The notes below the pieces were generated by a model. It made no database searches and was not told the DNA's origin. It was given only the letters and a program-made list of their open reading frames with translations. 64,000 nucleotides of DNA from DATFUL01 sp041499035 (GTDB taxonomy: Bacteria; Patescibacteriota; Microgenomatia; UBA8517): positions 17,526-81,525 of the forward strand of contig JBGQJK010000002.1 in the NCBI GenBank assembly GCA_041499035.1, written 5' to 3'. Shown one piece after another: positions 1 to 7,237 of the stretch (positions within the stretch are counted from its first letter, which is position 1; each line of letters opens with the position of its first letter). Position numbers and translations under genes: made by a program.

Positions 1-2
1 TT

Positions 3-125
3 GAAAGACCTAGAATTAAATGGAAATTGTTTGCCCACGGCAATCCATTATATCAAGTGAAACATAGAAGGGGTTTGTTATTTGGAGTCACAAAAGTTAG
101 AATAAATATATATCTAGATAAATGA
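3..125 (+). CDS. C-terminal end of an unidentified protein (partial)
   Basis: Frame 3 is open from the window edge and ends at TGA 123-125, giving 40 residues ending in YLDK. The stop overlaps the next gene's ATG (122-124) as ATGA, the translational-coupling overlap also seen elsewhere in this window, which is why this frame is preferred over frame 1 (stop at 58-60). The residues are basic and mixed, without a membrane segment. The family cannot be recognised from 40 residues. Its coupling to the first pilin-like gene suggests that the secretion operon starts upstream of the window. Confidence 0.5.
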   Translation, partial: ERPRIKWKLFAHGNPLYQVKHRRGLLFGVTKVRINIYLDK

Positions 126-706
126 AAAGAATAGTTTTGTTATTAGGTCTTTTTGGGTTAATTTTCTTTTTGCTTCCGTATAAAGTTTTGGCAGGTCCTC
201 AATGCTCTACTAAAGGCGGAAGCTGCTCAACCGCATGCAGCATCAGCGATACCCCTTCAGGACCTTTAGACTGCCCAACCCAAAATGGAGGTAGAGGGGC
301 ACCCATTCAACAAGTTTGTTGTGTACCTCAGTCATCAGGCGGTGGTAGCAGTGGTGGATCTACTAGCGGCAGTTCTCCAGTAAATATACAAGGACGCTGC
401 GCAATCACAGCAATCGATACAGCAATAGGCTGCATTCCTGTCTTAAACAGCGATAACGGAACGGCATTTATGGGCTTTATCCTTAGATGGGCCGTGGGCA
501 TCGGGGGCGGAATCGCTTTTCTTTTAATTCTTTACGGAGGCTTTATGATAATGACTTCCTCGGGTAACCCTGAGCGACTTAAAGCGGGACAGGAACTTCT
601 AACTTCGGCAATTGGAGGAATAATTCTTCTTATTTTCTCTGTATTCCTGCTTAAGGTTATTGGAATTGACATACTCGGTCTTGGATCTTATGGTTTCGGG
701 AAGTAA
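122..706 (+). CDS. VirB2/TrbC-like pilin-type protein 1, with Cys-rich ectodomain
   Basis: This 194-aa protein has a signal peptide (residues 1-24, ending ...VLAG), a cysteine-rich Gly/Ser-rich segment (about 25-95), then two hydrophobic helices (about 118-141 and 158-180) separated by a short polar loop with the motif TSSGNPERLKAGQ. The two-helix hairpin with a polar S-x-G-[DN]-P-x-x-x-x-x-A loop is typical of VirB2/TrbC-type pilin subunits of type IV secretion systems. It is the largest of eight paralogues in a row and the only one with the Cys-rich ectodomain, so it may be a specialised or tip-like subunit (inference). It is coupled by an ATGA overlap to the upstream partial gene. Confidence 0.75.
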   Translation: MKRIVLLLGLFGLIFFLLPYKVLAGPQCSTKGGSCSTACSISDTPSGPLDCPTQNGGRGAPIQQVCCVPQSSGGGSSGGSTSGSSPVNIQGRCAITAIDTAIGCIPVLNSDNGTAFMGFILRWAVGIGGGIAFLLILYGGFMIMTSSGNPERLKAGQELLTSAIGGIILLIFSVFLLKVIGIDILGLGSYGFGK

Positions 707-714
707 AAATAGAC

Positions 715-1050
715 ATGTTATTGGCACAAAACTTAGACGCAATTCAAAGCGGAGGAATTCCAGGTTTTACAATCCCTAATGGCGGGCTTGCATCTTCCGG
801 TGTTGGTACGCTAATTACATTATTAATCCCGTATATATTTGAGGCCGCGGCACTTTTACTTTTAATTTACTTCCTACTTGGGGGGTTACAGCTTATGACG
901 TCGAGGGGAGACCCTAAAGGGATACAAGCTGCTCAGGGAAAAATTGTCAACGCTTTAATTGGTTTTGCAATTATTCTCCTCGCGGGCTTTGTAGTGCTAC
1001 TATTAGGGAGATTATTAAGAATAAATGTTTTTACAGGATTAATCGTTTAA
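715..1050 (+). CDS. VirB2-like pilin-type protein 2
   Basis: This 111-aa protein has an N-terminal hydrophilic leader of about 30 residues rather than a classical signal peptide, then two membrane helices (about 33-58 and 80-103) around the polar loop TSRGDPKGIQAAQGKI. The G-D-P-K loop followed by an A-x-x-K-I-x-x-A-x-x-G helix start matches its neighbours. It starts 8 bases after the previous stop, so it is cotranscribed. By family it would be a small membrane subunit that could polymerise into a pilus or line a channel. Its specific role is unknown. Confidence 0.72.
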   Translation: MLLAQNLDAIQSGGIPGFTIPNGGLASSGVGTLITLLIPYIFEAAALLLLIYFLLGGLQLMTSRGDPKGIQAAQGKIVNALIGFAIILLAGFVVLLLGRLLRINVFTGLIV

Positions 1051-1055
1051 AAAAA

Positions 1056-1346
1056 ATGGATATAAATAGTATTTTTGGCTCTCCTCTTACCCAACTTACG
1101 AATGTGGCAGGGCTAGTTACCATTTTTTTAAACGCGATCTTTGTTATTGCCGGTCTTATTCTACTTTTTTACTTTATTTTGGGGGGAATAGGAATGATAA
1201 ATAGCGCCGGGAAAAACGACCCGCGGGCAGCGGAACAGGCGAAACAGACTGTTACTTCGGCTCTTATTGGGTTTGTTGTTGTAATTGCTGCCTACTGGAT
1301 AGTAAAATTAACAGGAACGCTTTTAGGGATTCAAAATTTAATATGA
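1056..1346 (+). CDS. VirB2-like pilin-type protein 3
   Basis: This 96-aa protein has two hydrophobic helices (about 17-43 and 70-92) separated by the polar loop SAGKNDPRAAEQAKQT, a variant of the paralogues' S-G-G-D-P loop. There is no clear signal peptide. It lies 5 bases after the previous gene and its stop overlaps the next ATG, so it sits in the middle of an operon. Assignment to the VirB2/TrbC-like group rests on topology, size, loop motif and the series of related neighbours. Confidence 0.7.
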   Translation: MDINSIFGSPLTQLTNVAGLVTIFLNAIFVIAGLILLFYFILGGIGMINSAGKNDPRAAEQAKQTVTSALIGFVVVIAAYWIVKLTGTLLGIQNLI

Positions 1347-1675
1347 CCAACCCATTCGGATCAGTAAAGATGCCTAATACCGCTCTTGGAACGGATCCTG
1401 GCTTAGCTATCGGAAAAATAGTCCAGCTTGTAATTTGGGTTTTACTCATAAGTGCTGGTGTTTACGCACTTATTAATTTTATTTTAGCCGGCTATGCATT
1501 TATGTCTGCTGGGGATGATGCCAAAAAAATCGAGGGTGCCTGGGCAAAAATCTGGCAGACAGCACTTGGTCTGGCAGTTGCAGCTGGCGCCTTTGTGCTG
1601 GCTGCAATTTTTGGCCAGCTAATTTTTAACGATCCTACAATTCTTTTCAATCCAACTATCCCAGCCTTACCATAA
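1343..1675 (+). CDS. VirB2-like pilin-type protein 4
   Basis: This 110-aa protein has two hydrophobic segments (about 25-52 and 72-95) and the intervening loop MSAGDDAKKIEGAWAKI, matching the S-x-G-D-x-K-x-x-x-x-A-x-x-x-I pattern of the array. Its ATG overlaps the preceding stop by 4 bases (ATGA), implying coupled translation and fixing the start. It is one of eight paralogous small membrane proteins, with no other domain visible. Confidence 0.7.
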   Translation: MTNPFGSVKMPNTALGTDPGLAIGKIVQLVIWVLLISAGVYALINFILAGYAFMSAGDDAKKIEGAWAKIWQTALGLAVAAGAFVLAAIFGQLIFNDPTILFNPTIPALP

Positions 1676-1680
1676 ATAGA

Positions 1681-2046
1681 ATGAAAAATTTATTATCGCA
1701 AGTCAGTTTTGGTACATTTAAGGGCATCGGATCTGGAAATCTATCTAATTCAACCGGTGGCATAGCAACCCTGGCCAGTTTTATTACATCTGTAATTGGT
1801 GTCATGACAATAGTTGCAGTTATCTGGTTTATTTTTGTGTTTATCACCGGTGCAATCGGGATAATTGCAGCAGGAGGAGACAAAGGCGCTCTCGAGAATG
1901 CCAGAAAAAGGATCACTACAGGACTAATCGGTTTAGTGGTCGTCATTATTGCAACTTTTGTGATTGATTTGATCGGATATTTGCTCGGCTTTCCTTCCAA
2001 CGGAATTTTAAATATTGTTAACCTGTTTAATACTCTACCCAAATAA
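1681..2046 (+). CDS. VirB2-like pilin-type protein 5
   Basis: This 121-aa protein has a Ser/Gly-rich N-terminus of about 30 residues, then two membrane helices (about 33-58 and 80-102) around the loop AAGGDKGALENARKRI. The GGDK-x-A-L-E-N-A loop is almost identical to that of protein 6, so these two are probably the closest pair in the array. It starts 5 bases after the previous stop and has no Shine-Dalgarno sequence. Confidence 0.72.
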   Translation: MKNLLSQVSFGTFKGIGSGNLSNSTGGIATLASFITSVIGVMTIVAVIWFIFVFITGAIGIIAAGGDKGALENARKRITTGLIGLVVVIIATFVIDLIGYLLGFPSNGILNIVNLFNTLPK

Positions 2047-2050
2047 ATAA

Positions 2051-2368
2051 ATGATAAAAAATCCGGTACTAGGGGGCTTGGGTGCGACGGCCGGCATCAC
2101 CTTTTTCCAAACATTCTTTGGTAAGCTTGTAGCGGTTGCCCTTATAGCAGGATCCGTAATTTTTCTTTTTATGCTGATTACTGGGGCAATACAGTGGATT
2201 TCTTCCGGTGGCGACAAGCAGGCACTTGAAAATGCAAAAAGCAAGGTGACAAACGCGATCGTCGGAATTATAATTCTGTTCGCTATTTTTGCAGTAATAA
2301 ATTTTGTCAGCTCTTTCTTTGGAAATATCCCAATATTAAACGCGCCTCTAAATCCCGTTACCCCTTGA
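2051..2368 (+). CDS. VirB2-like pilin-type protein 6
   Basis: This 105-aa protein has two membrane helices (about 27-50 and 72-95) separated by SSGGDKQALENAKSKV, the canonical loop of the array. It starts 4 bases after the preceding stop. Its own stop codon lies within the TTGACA of a possible internal promoter (2365-2370), so proteins 7 and 8 could be transcribed separately from 1-6. Confidence 0.72.
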   Translation: MIKNPVLGGLGATAGITFFQTFFGKLVAVALIAGSVIFLFMLITGAIQWISSGGDKQALENAKSKVTNAIVGIIILFAIFAVINFVSSFFGNIPILNAPLNPVTP

Positions 2369-2394
2369 CACGGCGTTTTAAAAAGGCCAATAAT
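2365..2394 (+). promoter_or_regulatory. Possible internal promoter in the pilin array
   Basis: A perfect TTGACA at 2365-2370 overlaps the stop of protein 6. It is followed after 18 bases by AATAAT (2389-2394), with an alternative TAATAT at 2391-2396. It would drive the gene starting at 2408, giving a short leader. The -10 is imperfect, so this is a candidate only. Confidence 0.4.
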
Positions 2395-2407
2395 ATAAAA
2401 TACAGAT

Positions 2408-2746
2408 ATGGGGAACTCTCTGCTCGCGCAAATAAACTTAAAGCCGGATGCTAATTCGGGCTTCAGTAACCTGGGAGGCTATACTTTACCCGGAATTATA
2501 TCCGCTCTTATAAAAGGGGCGTTGGTTGTGGCAGCAATAGTTTTCTTCTTTATACTCGTCCTCGGCGGAATAAAATGGATTGCGTCGGGTGGCGATAAAG
2601 CGGCAACAGAGGGTGCAAGAAATCAAATTACGGCGGCCCTAATCGGCCTTGTAATAGTCTTTGCTGCTTGGGCAATAGTTTCCTTAATCAATACTTTCTT
2701 TAACGTAAACATTTTCTCCTTGACACTTCCTCAAGTTAGCGGTTAA
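2408..2746 (+). CDS. VirB2-like pilin-type protein 7
   Basis: This 112-aa protein has two hydrophobic helices (about 29-56 and 78-100) around the loop ASGGDKAATEGARNQI, again the S-G-G-D-K-x-A signature. A gap of about 40 bases from protein 6, with a TTGACA, suggests a separate transcriptional input. The A-T-E-G-A loop variant is shared with protein 8, so 7 and 8 form a second subgroup next to the A-L-E-N-A pair (5 and 6). Confidence 0.72.
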   Translation: MGNSLLAQINLKPDANSGFSNLGGYTLPGIISALIKGALVVAAIVFFFILVLGGIKWIASGGDKAATEGARNQITAALIGLVIVFAAWAIVSLINTFFNVNIFSLTLPQVSG

Positions 2747-2753
2747 AACGGGC

Positions 2754-2782
2754 TTGCTCAATCTTGCCCCCTAGTCTAGAAT
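2754..2782 (+). promoter_or_regulatory. Probable promoter for pilin-type protein 8
   Basis: TTGCTC (2754-2759) and TAGAAT (2777-2782) are separated by 17 bases. The -10 ends 9 bases before the ATG at 2792, so the transcript would have almost no leader. Confidence 0.45.
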
Positions 2783-2791
2783 TGTCTTTAT

Positions 2792-3067
2792 ATGGACCCT
2801 GCGCGTATAACTGACCTCCAAACAGTCTTTGTTAATGTGGTAAAGGTTGCTATTGCTGCAGCCGGAATAGCTTTGTTTGTCATGCTTCTTATTGGTGGAT
2901 TTAAATATATAACCTCGGGTGGGGATCCTAAGGCAACTGAGGGCGCGCAAAGAACTATCACTTATGCAATCGGCGGACTAGTCCTTATTCTTGCGGCCTA
3001 CTTAATACTTTTACTCATACGAACCATAACAGGGGCTCAAGTGACCAACTTTACCGTGGTCCAATAA
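2792..3067 (+). CDS. VirB2-like pilin-type protein 8
   Basis: At 91 aa this is the smallest member of the array, reduced to the two helices (about 14-38 and 60-82) and the loop TSGGDPKATEGAQRTI, with almost no N-terminal leader. It has its own probable promoter and is followed after 20 bases by the secreted 842-aa protein. Being the minimal form, it shows which part is conserved across the series: the helix-loop-helix core. Confidence 0.72.
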   Translation: MDPARITDLQTVFVNVVKVAIAAAGIALFVMLLIGGFKYITSGGDPKATEGAQRTITYAIGGLVLILAAYLILLLIRTITGAQVTNFTVVQ

Positions 3068-3087
3068 ACCATAATAATAAATCACAA

Positions 3088-5616
3088 ATGAAACGCTTTC
3101 TGCCCATTTTCGCAACCCTCTTCGGGCTTTCCTTTTTTTTTCCAAAAGCTTCAAAAGCCCAATACACACCTTTAAACGATGTCCCAATCCCCCAGATTCA
3201 CTTTCCCTGTGACAAACAAACTCAACCCGAATTTGCTTCTTTAAGACCTTACCAGGCAGCAGCCTGCGGAGACGCTGACAAAGCACTCTACTGCAGCAAC
3301 GATCTTATATTCCTGGAGACTTTTAACAGCTTTCCGGAATGTGGAGGCCAAGCGCCCGCAGGGGAGGGAAAATTTATTTGCAACACAAATAAATTTATTC
3401 CAAACCATAATTTAATTGTAGATTTGGCCAATAGCGATCTCCCCATCCTTGGAAATACCGAGTTAACTAAGGACAGCATCAACTCGACCGATAAAATTAG
3501 TGATGCGGGAAAAATGAATGAGTATGCAAGCTGGTACCTTAACGGAACTCTTAATAGAGCGGAGTACGGACAAATTGACCCTACCCAGATTGCCGATTAT
3601 TCGGGACCAATTCAAAAAGTCATGCCCCAAGTAATTCTTGAGGCCGATAGAATAGGCACAATCGCCTCAGCTTCAGCAATGACAACATATATTCCGGAAA
3701 ATGACAACGGCGGTACTGCGGCCCCACAAGCCACTACTGAGCCCCAAAACCATAACCAGATAGTTGTTTGCTATAAGAAACAGGCCCAACTTATTCCGCC
3801 CATCATCACAAATTTTTTTGGGCTTGGAGCAGTAGGGCTAGGCAAGGCACTTCCCGGGGATTGTTACGATGGGGCTGGTCACATGACAGATGGGCTAAGC
3901 ATACTGAGACTTGAAAGTTGGGATAAATCCAGTCCTACTGTTGATGTTGCCGGCATTGCCAGCTGGCTTCTTAAAATTTTTCCTCCGAATATTGTGTCTA
4001 TACTTACAAGTAGCACTGCCATCCTCGATCGCTGGCCATATAAATTTCCCCCTCTCCCTTGGTCGGATAAAAACGGTCAGCCTTTTTCTAGTCCGGACGC
4101 ATATCAAAAGGCTTATAACGAATGGCGGGGGCAACTCTGTGCTTATATTTCATTCCCAATACTGGGAACCAAGTTATTTTGTGGCGGAATTCCGGGCGTA
4201 ACAAATAATGATTTTGCAGACCTTTTTCCCTTTATTCCCCTCGGGAACACTGTTGATAAACACGGCTCCGAAACCGCATATATAGCGGAAATTCAGCCAC
4301 TGGGAGAGACCCAGATTGCTGACCCTTCGTACGATGTACCAAAAAATGCTCCCCTTTGGTTCTCACACACCGAAGAAGTAATGAACATGTCAAAGTTCTT
4401 AAACTCCAGTTATACCCCCCTCGACTGCACAGTAACTAACGGTAAACAAACCTGTCAGCCACTTGCCAGTGTAGCGGAACCTAAAACTACGGAGGCGAAT
4501 GTCTGCAACGTAGTAAATGTAAGAACAAATTCGGGAGATAACCTCTTCCCCGGCCAAACACATGGAGTCGTGGTCCCCAATGTTCACTACACGATCACAC
4601 AAGTCCCGTGCGAGAAAAAAATAGTAATACAGACGATCGGAAAACCCCCTAATGAAAAAACAGTAAGACGAACCGTTATCACTTGCGATGCCGAAATAAA
4701 TATAACAATCCCCACAATTACAAAGAGTCCATCACTTGACCCGATATTCCAAAGCACGGTTGCTTATTCCGGGTCTACATTCAGGAAGATCTATCCCAAA
4801 GTGGAAACGGGTGCCCCTGTAAATTGTATTGCGGATATTCCGGGTTCAACCGGAGTTGATTACACGGGAACAGATAACGTACCCGCGGGTGGAAACAGCT
4901 CGTTTAAATATAAAAATCCTGCGCTAGGTTCAAACAATGCCTCCGAACTATATTTTCCACACCTCGGTTCAGTCTATGACTACTTTCTTAAAGGCATTCA
5001 AACCGCTCTACGCCCGCAAGGATTCGGAGCCCCAACACCAATAAGCGGAAAGTACTGCAGTCCGACAGTACCAACCCAGTGCAATGCCAACGTCCCCGAT
5101 TCAGCCGTCTCCAGCAAATTTCTTGGCGCTTTCAAAACCAACTTTATACTCGTTGCCGACAGGTGGACTCTTGACTGCCCCGGGCCGCAATACAATTTGG
5201 CTGCTCAATGTTACAACTACGTTGTCAGCGAGGCCCAGAAAGCCGGTGTTAATCCTGCGTTTGCTTTGTCTATTTGGCTTCATGAATCAGATGCAAGCAA
5301 CTATTGTCATGGCGGCCTCTCTACTCAGGATTTTGGACAAAATGTTGCCAGCGAGTATCAAAATATAGTTGCTCAGTTAACTGGATTCTTGGCTATGGCA
5401 AAGCAAAAGCTCTGCAACGGCGTTCCGGGATTCCCTGAACCCATGGCCGGTTGGCTAAGTAGATATAAAAGTAGTTCCGGTTCATGTAATCCGGCAGACT
5501 CTGATGCAATGAGCTATTACCCTGAAATTCGGGATACATCCTGGGGAGTGCTAACTAATTGTGTGAAAGGTACCAAATTCGGAATTACCTGGCCCACCGA
5601 TATGAGTTGTCCCTAA
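3088..5616 (+). CDS. Large secreted T4SS-locus protein with C-terminal lysozyme-like (transglycosylase) domain
   Basis: This 842-aa protein begins with a signal peptide (1-24, ...FPKASKAQ) and is otherwise soluble, with about 30 cysteines implying disulfides outside the cytoplasm. Most of the body is not recognised. Near the C-terminus (about 705-790) is YVVSEAQKAGVNPAFALSIW followed by LHESDASNY, which resembles the core of lytic transglycosylases with the catalytic Glu in an ES-type motif (Glu 733 here). By family, a VirB1-like enzyme would open peptidoglycan for the secretion machine. It sits between the pilins and VirB6, as expected for that role. The domain call is moderate because Ser-to-Asp changes and Cys insertions make it divergent. 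Confidence 0.6.
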   Translation: MKRFLPIFATLFGLSFFFPKASKAQYTPLNDVPIPQIHFPCDKQTQPEFASLRPYQAAACGDADKALYCSNDLIFLETFNSFPECGGQAPAGEGKFICNTNKFIPNHNLIVDLANSDLPILGNTELTKDSINSTDKISDAGKMNEYASWYLNGTLNRAEYGQIDPTQIADYSGPIQKVMPQVILEADRIGTIASASAMTTYIPENDNGGTAAPQATTEPQNHNQIVVCYKKQAQLIPPIITNFFGLGAVGLGKALPGDCYDGAGHMTDGLSILRLESWDKSSPTVDVAGIASWLLKIFPPNIVSILTSSTAILDRWPYKFPPLPWSDKNGQPFSSPDAYQKAYNEWRGQLCAYISFPILGTKLFCGGIPGVTNNDFADLFPFIPLGNTVDKHGSETAYIAEIQPLGETQIADPSYDVPKNAPLWFSHTEEVMNMSKFLNSSYTPLDCTVTNGKQTCQPLASVAEPKTTEANVCNVVNVRTNSGDNLFPGQTHGVVVPNVHYTITQVPCEKKIVIQTIGKPPNEKTVRRTVITCDAEINITIPTITKSPSLDPIFQSTVAYSGSTFRKIYPKVETGAPVNCIADIPGSTGVDYTGTDNVPAGGNSSFKYKNPALGSNNASELYFPHLGSVYDYFLKGIQTALRPQGFGAPTPISGKYCSPTVPTQCNANVPDSAVSSKFLGAFKTNFILVADRWTLDCPGPQYNLAAQCYNYVVSEAQKAGVNPAFALSIWLHESDASNYCHGGLSTQDFGQNVASEYQNIVAQLTGFLAMAKQKLCNGVPGFPEPMAGWLSRYKSSSGSCNPADSDAMSYYPEIRDTSWGVLTNCVKGTKFGITWPTDMSCP

Positions 5617-5629
5617 AGGTAAAGGGCCT

Positions 5630-5657
5630 TTGATTTTTTACGTCAAACCATTAGAAT
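5630..5657 (+). promoter_or_regulatory. Probable promoter of the VirB6-like gene
   Basis: TTGATT (5630-5635), a 16-base spacer and TAGAAT (5652-5657). The -10 ends 7 bases before the ATG at 5665, predicting a leaderless transcript. The stretch AAAGGGCCTTT just upstream (5620-5630) could be a remnant terminator, but its loop is too short to be convincing. Confidence 0.5.
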
Positions 5658-5664
5658 AAACATA

Positions 5665-7230
5665 ATGTCCAAGCCGCTCAAAAAAATTGTATTTTCTTTT
5701 TTAACTGCACTCGTCCTTCTTTTTTCTTTTGCTCCATTTTTTAGAGCAAAAGCTGCAATCCCACCGGGAGGAATAAATGTCGGCATTGACCCAAGTAATC
5801 TTTGGAGTCATACGTGGTATGCCGAGGAGAATCCGTTTGCCTGGTATCAAAAAGTTTACGACGATTCTATATCCCCAACCAGCGAGATTTTTGGAGAACG
5901 CTATACGGCCGCACAAGTCCAGTGGGTTATTTACGGGCTTTTCTCCTTCTTCTGGAACTTTATACCTGGAAACCCGCAACTGACAACCTGCGCTATTAGC
6001 GGGGATATCAGCAGCTGCCAAACCTTGCTTCAAAAACTCCAAAGTGCTATCAAAATAGGTGATAGTAGCGGGCCGACGCCGGCATCAACTACGGCATCTA
6101 TATTTACTTTTGCTGGCCAGAATCCGATTTCAGGAGTTTATTATTTTAAAAACCTGATCGGGAAATTTTCCCTAATATCCGAGGTTCACGCCCAGGGGTT
6201 TGGCTACACAAACGCAGCAAATTCAATTGTAGGTATTTGGAGAGTTACCAGAAATATTAGCTACGGCTTTATGGTATTGGCCATAATCATTTTTGCTTTT
6301 ATGATTATGTTTAGAGTAAAAATCAATCCCCAGGTAGTTATTACAGTTCAACTCGCAATACCGAGACTGGTATTCGCATTAATCCTCATTACTTTTTCAT
6401 ATGCAATCGCAGGGTTCGCGATCGATTTAATGTATGTAACAATCGGGCTTTTAGCAGTATTAATAAACGGGGCTCAGTTAACAAGCGAGACACCTATCCA
6501 GCTGTTCCAAAACTTTGTCTCGAGCAATAGTTTTGTATTATTATATAACTACTGGATACATTTATTGGTCGCAAGTATTGTTGCCACGGTTTCGCCCGGT
6601 GGAGGATTCGGGCTTGGAATTCTTCTTGTCCTATTCGCAATAATTGCTATTCTTGCAGTTATATGGTGGTCCCTCAAAATTGTTTGGATGGTAATTAAAA
6701 CGTTTGTGTCAATTATTCTGACGATCGTCGTTGGACCGTTAGAAATAATGCTCGGGACAGTCACTGAATCTACAGGTTTTGGCGCGTGGCTTAAAAGACT
6801 GATATCTTATTTGGCGGTTTATCCTATGATGTGTTTAATGTTTTTTCTGGCATTTTTCTTCCTCAATCAGGGCGGGGACACAGCCGGATTCGGAGGGACA
6901 ATTCCGTTTAACCCGGCAACAAATTTCATAGGTCCTAATTCGTGGGTTCCGCCTATGTCATTTTTAACGGGAAACGGACAAAGGTTAATATGGATTCTTG
7001 TAAGCTTTGTTATTTTCAGCGAGATAACAAAAGTCGCAGAAATGGCACAAAAATTTATTGAGGGTAAGCCGTGGGAGTATGGAACTGCTGTTGGAGAAGT
7101 GAGACAGGGTGCAAAGAACGTTGGTCAGTCCGCAACCGACTTCGCAAGACTATATGCCTCCACTAAGGCTATCGGAGGAACTGCACAAGGAGTAGTCAAC
7201 GCTCTAAAGTGGCTAGCATTTATGCCGTAG
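5665..7230 (+). CDS. VirB6/TrbL-like polytopic membrane protein of the secretion locus
   Basis: This 521-aa protein has a signal-like first helix (8-28), an extracytoplasmic domain (about 30-185) and then at least five or six hydrophobic helices (about 195-450), ending in a charged, probably cytoplasmic tail (about 455-521). Size, topology and position between the pilins and PrgI/VirB4 match the VirB6/TrbL inner-membrane channel component of type IV secretion systems. No single diagnostic residue motif was identified, so the assignment is by architecture and context. It converges with the antisense 761-aa gene, with 7 bases between the two stops. Confidence 0.6.
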   Translation: MSKPLKKIVFSFLTALVLLFSFAPFFRAKAAIPPGGINVGIDPSNLWSHTWYAEENPFAWYQKVYDDSISPTSEIFGERYTAAQVQWVIYGLFSFFWNFIPGNPQLTTCAISGDISSCQTLLQKLQSAIKIGDSSGPTPASTTASIFTFAGQNPISGVYYFKNLIGKFSLISEVHAQGFGYTNAANSIVGIWRVTRNISYGFMVLAIIIFAFMIMFRVKINPQVVITVQLAIPRLVFALILITFSYAIAGFAIDLMYVTIGLLAVLINGAQLTSETPIQLFQNFVSSNSFVLLYNYWIHLLVASIVATVSPGGGFGLGILLVLFAIIAILAVIWWSLKIVWMVIKTFVSIILTIVVGPLEIMLGTVTESTGFGAWLKRLISYLAVYPMMCLMFFLAFFFLNQGGDTAGFGGTIPFNPATNFIGPNSWVPPMSFLTGNGQRLIWILVSFVIFSEITKVAEMAQKFIEGKPWEYGTAVGEVRQGAKNVGQSATDFARLYASTKAIGGTAQGVVNALKWLAFMP

Positions 7231-7237
7231 AATGCAA

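Noticed and set aside
5619..5640. Terminator at AAAGGGCCTTT followed by T's
   Set aside because: The palindrome leaves too few loop bases for a stable hairpin, and the VirB6-like promoter occupies the same stretch.
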